From assembly GCA_033875255.1 (NCBI GenBank), contig JAWZSN010000032.1, positions 1-54,572 on the forward strand: a DNA stretch of 54,572 nt, in the 5' to 3' direction. The translations under genes were made by a program, and so were the position numbers. Source of the stretch: Marinimicrococcus sp033875255. Its GTDB lineage: Bacteria > Pseudomonadota > Alphaproteobacteria > Geminicoccales > Geminicoccaceae. Of this stretch, positions 50,151 through 54,572 are shown one piece after another; within the stretch, counting starts at the first letter, position 1, and the number at the start of each line of letters is the position of its first letter. The notes beneath the pieces are model-generated. The model saw nothing but the letters and a program-made list of their open reading frames with translations. It ran no database searches and was not told the DNA's origin.

Positions 50151-51125
50151 ATGACGCTCACGCGCCGCCTGCTCGCCAAGCTGATGCTCGGAACCGGGCT
50201 GGCCCTGCTGCCGCCAGCAAGCCACGCCGCCGACAAGGTGAGCGTGGCCGTCACCGCCATCGTCGAGCACCCGGCCCTGGATGCGGCCCGCGACGGGGTG
50301 CGGGACGAGCTGGCGGCCGCCGGCTACAAGGAGGGCCAGAACCTCGAGTTCGAGTACCAGAGCGCCCAGGGCCAACCCGCCACCGCGGCCCAGATCGCAC
50401 GGCAGTATGTCGGCATGAAGCCCGACGTGATCGTGCCCATCGCCACCCCCTCGGCGCAGGCAGTGGTGGCCGCCACCCGCGAGATCCCGGTGGTGTTCAC
50501 CGCCGTCACCGACCCGGTGGGGGCGGGGCTGGTGAAGGACCCGGAGAACCCCGGCGGCAATGTCACCGGTCTTTCCGACCTCTCGCCGCTCGACCAGCAC
50601 CTGGCGCTCGTCCGCGAGTTCCTGCCCGAGGCGAAGAGGCTGGGCGTGCCCTACAATCCCGGCGAGGCCAACGCCGTCACGCTGGTCGAGCTCTTGCACG
50701 AGCTGGCGCCGGAGCAGGGCTTCACCATCGTCGAGGCGGCGGTCAGCAAGTCGGCCGAGGCCCAGGCGGCGGCGCGCAGCCTCGTGGACAAGGTCGACGC
50801 CATCTACGTCCCCACCGACAATACCGTGGTCTCGGCGCTGGAGGCGCTGCTCGCCGTGGCCCAGCAGGCCGGCGTGCCGGTATTCTCCGGCGACACGGAC
50901 AGCGTCGCCCGCGGTGCGGTCGCCTCGGTGGGCTTCGATTATTATCAGGTGGGCCGCCAGACCGGCGCCATCGTGGTCAAGGTGCTGCAGGGCGCGGAGC
51001 CCGGCTCCATCGCGGTGCGCCCGGCCGAAGGTACCGATCTGGTCGTGAACAAGGCGGCGGCCGAGAGATTCGGCGTGACGATTCCCGAGGCGGTGCTCGC
51101 CCGCGCCGCCAAAATCCTCGACTGA
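50151..51125 (+). CDS. ABC transporter substrate-binding protein (PF04392/TrpX-like)
   Basis: 324 residues. The signal peptide (MTLTRRLLAKLMLGTGLALL ... SHAA) is followed by a periplasmic-binding fold of the ABC_sub_bind family: VAVTAIVEHPALDAARDGVRDELAAAGYKEGQNL, IARQYVGMKPDVIVPIATPSAQAVV, IPVVFTAVTDPVGAGLV, FDYYQVGRQTGAIVVKVLQGAEPGSIAV. Family ligands include tryptophan/tyrosine and other small aromatics; the ligand here is unknown. It is the first gene of a three-gene operon. Confidence 0.92.
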   Translation: MTLTRRLLAKLMLGTGLALLPPASHAADKVSVAVTAIVEHPALDAARDGVRDELAAAGYKEGQNLEFEYQSAQGQPATAAQIARQYVGMKPDVIVPIATPSAQAVVAATREIPVVFTAVTDPVGAGLVKDPENPGGNVTGLSDLSPLDQHLALVREFLPEAKRLGVPYNPGEANAVTLVELLHELAPEQGFTIVEAAVSKSAEAQAAARSLVDKVDAIYVPTDNTVVSALEALLAVAQQAGVPVFSGDTDSVARGAVASVGFDYYQVGRQTGAIVVKVLQGAEPGSIAVRPAEGTDLVVNKAAAERFGVTIPEAVLARAAKILD

Positions 51126-51138
51126 CCGGTAGCGGACG

Positions 51139-52038
51139 ATGAGCGCGACGGCGCTTCTTGGAGCCCTGGAGCTGGGCCTGATCTACGCCCTGGTGGCCCA
51201 GGGCGTGTTTCTCTCGTTCCGGGTCCTGAACTTCCCGGACCTCACCGTGGACGGCAGCTTCCCGCTGGGGGCTGCCGTGGCGGCGAGCCTCATCGTGGCC
51301 GGGCTCGATCCCTTCACGGCGACCCTCGTGGCGGTGCTCGCCGGCGCGCTCGCCGGCCTCGTCACCGCCTGGCTCAACGTCCGCTTCGGGATTCTCCATC
51401 TGCTCGCGAGCATCCTCGTGATGATCGCGCTGTTCTCCGTCAATATCCGGATCATGGGCCGGCCCAACGTGGCCCTGCTCGGCCAGACCACGATCCTCAC
51501 CCCCTTCGAGGATCTGGGCCTCTCCCTCGAGCTCCTGCGGCCGTTGCTGATCGGGGTGGTGGTGCTGGCGGTGAGCGGCCTGCTGGCGCGGTTCCTGCTC
51601 TCCGAGACCGGGCTTGCCATGCGCGCCACCGGCGCCAATCCCCGCATGGCCCGGGCCAACGGCATCGCCACCGGTGCCCTGGTCTGCCTCGGCATGGCGA
51701 TCTCGAACGCCATGGTGGCCCTGGCCGGCGCCCTCTTCGCCCAGGCCAACGGCTTCGCCGACGTCACGGTGGGCGTGGGCACCATCGTGGTGGGCCTCGC
51801 AGCGGTGATCCTGGGCGAAACCCTCGTGCGCACCCGCCGGGTGGCGATGCTGCTGGTGGCCTGCATCCTGGGCTCCATCGCCTACCGCCTGGCGGTGGCT
51901 TTAGCGCTGGACCTCGACGCGCTGGGCCTCCAGGCCTCCGACCTCAACCTCGTGACGGCATTGCTCGTGGGCGTGGCCCTGCTCCTGCCGGGCATGCGCG
52001 GCAGGCTGGGTGCGGCACTCAGGCGGGGCAGGACATGA
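51139..52038 (+). CDS. ABC transporter permease (branched-chain/TrpY type)
   Basis: 299 residues with eight or more membrane helices (LGALELGLIYALVAQGVFLSF, LVAVLAGALAGLVTAWLNVRFG, ILASILVMIALFSVNI). The BPD_transp_2 coupling region is LAMRATGANPRMARANGI. It is the single permease, probably acting as a homodimer. The gene starts 13 bp after the binding protein and its stop overlaps the ATPase start (ATGA, 52035-52038). Confidence 0.92.
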   Translation: MSATALLGALELGLIYALVAQGVFLSFRVLNFPDLTVDGSFPLGAAVAASLIVAGLDPFTATLVAVLAGALAGLVTAWLNVRFGILHLLASILVMIALFSVNIRIMGRPNVALLGQTTILTPFEDLGLSLELLRPLLIGVVVLAVSGLLARFLLSETGLAMRATGANPRMARANGIATGALVCLGMAISNAMVALAGALFAQANGFADVTVGVGTIVVGLAAVILGETLVRTRRVAMLLVACILGSIAYRLAVALALDLDALGLQASDLNLVTALLVGVALLLPGMRGRLGAALRRGRT

Positions 52039-52829
52039 TCGCGCTCGAGGATATCCACGTCACCTTCGCCGCCGGCACGCCGCTGGAGACCCGCGCCCTG
52101 CGCGGCATCGAGCTGGCCATCGCGCAAGGCGAGTTCGTCACCGTGATCGGCTCCAACGGTGCCGGCAAATCGACCGTCCTGGGCGCGCTCACCGGCGATG
52201 TGCGCCCCGACCGCGGCCGTATCACCGTGGACGGCAGGGACGTCACCACCTGGCCAGCGCCGCGCCGCGCCGGGCTGGTGGCGCGCGTCTTCCAGGACCC
52301 GCTGGCCGGGACCTGCGACGCGCTCTCGATCGAGGAGAACATGGCGCTTGCGAGCGCCAGGGGCCGCCGCCGCGGCCTGCGGGCCGCCCTCGACGCGAGC
52401 CGCCGGACGCTCTTCCGCGAGCGCCTGGCCGAGCTCGGCCTCGGCCTCGAGAAACGGCTGCACGATCCCATCGGCGCGCTCTCCGGCGGCCAGCGCCAGG
52501 CGGTGAGCCTCGTCATGGCCACCCTCTCGCCCATGAAGATCCTGCTCCTCGACGAGCACACCGCCGCCCTCGACCCGCGCACCGCCCAGTTCGTGCTCGA
52601 GCTCACCGACCGCATCGTCGCCACCCACGGCCTGACCACCCTCATGGTCACCCACTCCATGCGCCAGGCCCTCGACCACGGCAGCCGCACCGTCATGCTC
52701 CACGAGGGCAGGGTCGCCTTCGACGTCGCCGGCAGCGAGCGCAAGGGGCTCGACGTGCCGGACCTCCTCGCCCTCTTCCAGCGCGTCCAGCACCAGACCC
52801 TCGACGACGACGCCCTGCTGGCGGGGTAG
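52035..52829 (+). CDS. ABC transporter ATP-binding protein
   Basis: 264 residues. Walker A is GSNGAGKST (about 37-45). The Q-loop is ARVFQDPLAGTCDALSIEENMALA, the ABC signature LSGGQRQAVSLVMA, Walker B ILLLDEHTAALDP, and the H-loop MVTHSMRQAL. It powers the importer together with the permease. Translationally coupled to the permease. A repeat-type terminator follows 38 bp after its stop. Confidence 0.95.
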   Translation: MIALEDIHVTFAAGTPLETRALRGIELAIAQGEFVTVIGSNGAGKSTVLGALTGDVRPDRGRITVDGRDVTTWPAPRRAGLVARVFQDPLAGTCDALSIEENMALASARGRRRGLRAALDASRRTLFRERLAELGLGLEKRLHDPIGALSGGQRQAVSLVMATLSPMKILLLDEHTAALDPRTAQFVLELTDRIVATHGLTTLMVTHSMRQALDHGSRTVMLHEGRVAFDVAGSERKGLDVPDLLALFQRVQHQTLDDDALLAG

Positions 52830-52867
52830 GCGGATCGCCGGTTCAGCGGACCAAGGCGCGCCGGCGG

Positions 52868-52900
52868 AGCCGCGCAAGGCGCTGCGCGCGGCTTTCTCTT
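52868..52900 (+). terminator. Intrinsic terminator, copy 4 of the AAGGCGCT-loop repeat
   Basis: AGCCGCGC (52868-52875) pairs with GCGCGGCT (52886-52893), followed by TTTCTCTT and a later TTTTTT (52907-52912). It shares the CAAGGCGCTGCGCGCGGC core and ends the ABC importer operon. Confidence 0.88.
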
Positions 52901-53039
52901 CCCGATTTTTTGTCAGTGGGGTTCTCAGGGCGTGCAGGCCGTGGCTTGCGGCAGGCGGCGCGGCTGCGGGGTGTTCCCGCTCCGTTCAGGGCTCCGCGTC
53001 GCCCGGCAAGGCGCTGTTCCAGGCGGTGACGAAGTCAGT

Positions 53040-53104
53040 CAGATAGGCAGATACAATATCTATATTATTTCATTGTCTATCTGTTGATCTTCGATATGTA
53101 TCTG
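53040..53104. repeat. Cluster of four CAGATA/TATCTG motifs at the 3' end of the HTH gene
   Basis: CAGATA at 53040-53045 and 53048-53053, and TATCTG at 53078-53083 and 53099-53104, lie within 65 bp of unusually AT-rich sequence. The segment spans the last codons and the 3' flank of the HTH gene. Three more copies are at 53496-53524, just upstream of its start. Confidence 0.75.
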
Positions 53105-53482
53105 CAGCCGAACCGCCGTCTCCGGCAGGCCGGCCAGCGCCGCGATCTCGCTGCGGGCGCGGCGCAGCACCTCGGCGATGGTGGCGGCAGGGGCGATGCC
53201 GCGCTCGGGCGCAGGCCCGTCCTCCGGTGCCGCTACCGGGCTGGCAGTTCCTGTCTGCTCCGGCAGGCTGGCGGCGTCGTGCTCGAGCACGTTGCGCACA
53301 TACTGGTAGCGCACGCCCGTGGCCCGGCTGATCTCCGCCCGGCTCCATCCCTCCGCCGCCAGCAGCCGGATCGAGTCGCTCACGCTCGCCTGCTCCTGGC
53401 CCTCCGGCAGCCAGTAGAGCCGCCCCTGCGGACTCGCCGTCCGCACCAGCCGCCGCCCCCGAACGATACGTTGCTCGCCCAT
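53060..53482 (-). CDS. Small HTH protein
   Basis: 140 residues. A helix-turn-helix (SVSDSIRLLAAEGWSRAEISRATGVRYQYVRNVL) lies near residues 34-68. The sequence resembles short alphaproteobacterial proteins with 'IR.L...G..RaeIArfl..rYQhVrNVL'. The C-terminus (EDQQIDNEII) uses AT-rich codons including ATA, unlike the rest of the gene. The ATG at 53482 has AGGA 7 bases upstream; longer in-frame extensions run through implausible sequence. It is probably a DNA-binding regulator that acts on its own flanks (inference). Confidence 0.72.
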   Translation of the reverse strand: MGEQRIVRGRRLVRTASPQGRLYWLPEGQEQASVSDSIRLLAAEGWSRAEISRATGVRYQYVRNVLEHDAASLPEQTGTASPVAAPEDGPAPERGIAPAATIAEVLRRARSEIAALAGLPETAVRLQIHIEDQQIDNEII

Positions 53483-53495
53483 CACGGTTCCTGTG

Positions 53496-53524
53496 TATCT
53501 GTCTGTTAGTGCAGATAGTATCTG
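53496..53524. promoter_or_regulatory. Candidate operator of the HTH gene: three TATCTG half-sites
   Basis: TATCTG (53496-53501), CAGATA (53512-53517) and TATCTG (53519-53524) lie 14-42 bp upstream of the HTH start. The last two form the palindrome CAGATA-G-TATCTG (53512-53524), and GTATCTG recurs in direct orientation 23 bp apart. Confidence 0.65.
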
Positions 53525-54448
53525 ACTGCTTGTGTCGCCGCAAGGACAGGTCGGGCAGGGTGGGGGTAGATAGATAATAGAGTCGGCCGATGCACCCTCG
53601 CGCCCTCGACCGGCGTGCCGCCACGCCCGGTTCGGGAGGACATGCCGACGCCCAGCAGCCGCCGGGCCTCTGGAAGAGGCCGGCATCGTGGCGGGGCCAT
53701 TGCCGGCCGGGCCCGCGGAAGAGATGCCGCCCCTGGGCCACCGGCGCGCGCCCGGCGGCGCCTCGACATGCGACGGATAGACAGCGCCCACCCTGTCGCC
53801 GGCGCCCGCTGCCGCCTCCTGCAGGCGCCATGCCGTGCGGGTCCGGAGGATGGCGTCGAGGATGACCGCCAGCTTGCGCAGGCTGGCGGTGGGCGCAGGC
53901 TTCCCCGGTCCTCCCGCGCCGACCAGACGCTGGCAGGAGGCGCGCAGCGGACGGTCGAAGGGGACATCGGCGAGCGCGGCCCTACGGACGTCGGCGCCGA
54001 CATGCCGGCCGCCGCCCGACCCGCGGACCAGCGCCTGCCGCCCGGCTGCGGCTTCACCTCTTTCTCATCTTTCCCTGCCGGCCTGTCGGGGCGACGCTCC
54101 CCGCCGCCGCGAACCCTGCAGCGGCGCGTCTCCCGCCACCCGCCCAAATAGCGTGGCAAGGGTTGAAGAACCGGGAGCCGGCCGGGGCTGCCGGCCAAGC
54201 GGCCCGGGACGTTCACGGTCTTTGAACCCGGCCCCCGTATCCTGCTGGGGTGGGACTGGGTCGCCGCGCGACCGTGGGGCCGCACCTCTCCCACCAGTCG
54301 GGAGAGTGCCACGGCAGAGATCGAAGAACCGTGAATGGCCTACGACTCCCTGCAAACCCGGCCCTTCTTGGTGTATTGGGTGCATAACTTGGTAGCCGAT
54401 GCTCTTGCTCAGCAGCTTGGGTGAGCTGCCGCCCCAGACTGCGTCTCA
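53525..54448. other. About 0.9 kb without a recognisable gene next to the IS end
   Basis: Open frames of up to 268 codons exist, but all are Arg/Pro/Gly-rich with no domain, signal or ribosome site, so I treat them as shadows. Near the right side two related motifs face each other: TTCACGGTCTTTGA (54211-54224) and the complement of TCGAAGAACCGTGAA (about 54321-54335). It may be decayed or relocated sequence. Confidence 0.45.
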
Positions 54449-54572
54449 GAGCCCGACTCAAAACTCTATGAGGCGTGGCAATACCTTGCGAGGCGGCGCG
54501 TGGTGAGGCGGATGTGGGCGACCATCATCCAGCCTTCGGCGCTGGCGGTGGAGGTTTCCCAGTCCTTGGCGA
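54449..54572 (-). mobile_element. IS5-family insertion sequence, 3' end (partial), second copy
   Basis: An exact reverse complement of bases 3-126. On the minus strand it reads the same transposase C-terminus (AKDWETSTASAEGW ... RRLARYCHAS, stop at 54466-54468). The element ends with GAGCCCGACTC at 54449-54459, preceded by TCA (54446-54448), which again fits a TNA target. The rest is beyond the window. Confidence 0.85.

Noticed and set aside
53506..54312. 268-codon minus-strand frame near the right end
   Set aside because: Composition of non-coding high-GC DNA; competing frames of similar length exist on the other strand.
1..54572. A 54-kb composite transposon bounded by the two IS ends
   Set aside because: Most of the content is housekeeping (purH, lysK, rsmB, hemW) and the window edges fall inside the IS, so an assembly break at a repeat is much more likely.
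1..54572. tRNA, rRNA or CRISPR arrays
   Set aside because: I looked for T-loop motifs, rRNA-like stretches and regularly spaced direct repeats and saw none.

Overview
The window is high-GC bacterial DNA (most genes look close to 70% GC) with about 50 supportable genes, densely packed. A class I (archaeal-type) lysyl-tRNA synthetase, a formate dehydrogenase cluster with DUF3305/DUF3306/TorD-type accessories, a 1-Cys peroxiredoxin, EgtB and several DUF6xxx families known mainly from Alphaproteobacteria point to an alphaproteobacterium, probably Rhodospirillales-like. The placement is inference; no rRNA or tRNA gene is present to test it. Both ends of the window are the same 124-bp end of an IS5-type insertion sequence, in opposite orientations, so this looks like a complete assembly contig that stopped at two IS copies.

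Layout. (1) 1-7.2 kb: IS end, a GH15 glucoamylase-like gene cut by the IS, an AI-2E-type transporter fused to a GAF domain, HemW and a type II NADH dehydrogenase. (2) 7.2-21.0 kb: a formate dehydrogenase region. The minus-strand operon runs DUF3305, DUF3306, TorD-like chaperone, Tat-target peptide, molybdopterin subunit, Fe-S subunit, small membrane protein, cytochrome b, a WD40/cytochrome c fusion and another small membrane protein. A divergent 679-aa polyferredoxin follows, then a second tight minus-strand operon (lipoate/biotin-ligase-like, DUF6505, DUF6352, DUF6494, small membrane protein). (3) 21.2-28.6 kb: 1-Cys peroxiredoxin, a secreted protein, an amidase, purH, rsmB and lysK. (4) 28.6-29.8 kb: no recognisable gene. 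(5) 29.8-37.1 kb: NfeD/slipin/HhH-GPD operon, gamma-carbonic anhydrase, acyl-CoA dehydrogenase, a sorbosone-dehydrogenase-like lipoprotein and a winged-helix/RMF-like fusion. (6) 37.1-38.6 kb: a clearly AT-richer island carrying one nuclease-like gene, the best candidate for a new defence effector. (7) 38.7-46.9 kb: egtB, TPR protein, amidase, quinone-oxidoreductase-like MDR, small secreted proteins and a GMC oxidoreductase. (8) 47.1-52.9 kb: MocR-type regulator with a palindromic site in its divergent promoter, small membrane protein, PhoD-like phosphodiesterase and a three-gene ABC importer. (9) 53-54.6 kb: a small HTH protein bracketed by clusters of CAGATA/TATCTG, about 1 kb of apparently non-coding DNA, and the second IS end.

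Functional reading. The formate dehydrogenase region has what is needed for a periplasmic, Tat-exported, Cys-type molybdo- or tungsto-enzyme delivering electrons to quinone, with NDH-2 next to it as another quinone reductase. The accessory genes are conserved in families but mostly uncharacterised. Four copies of a terminator-like hairpin with a constant loop close unrelated transcription units in the right half of the window.
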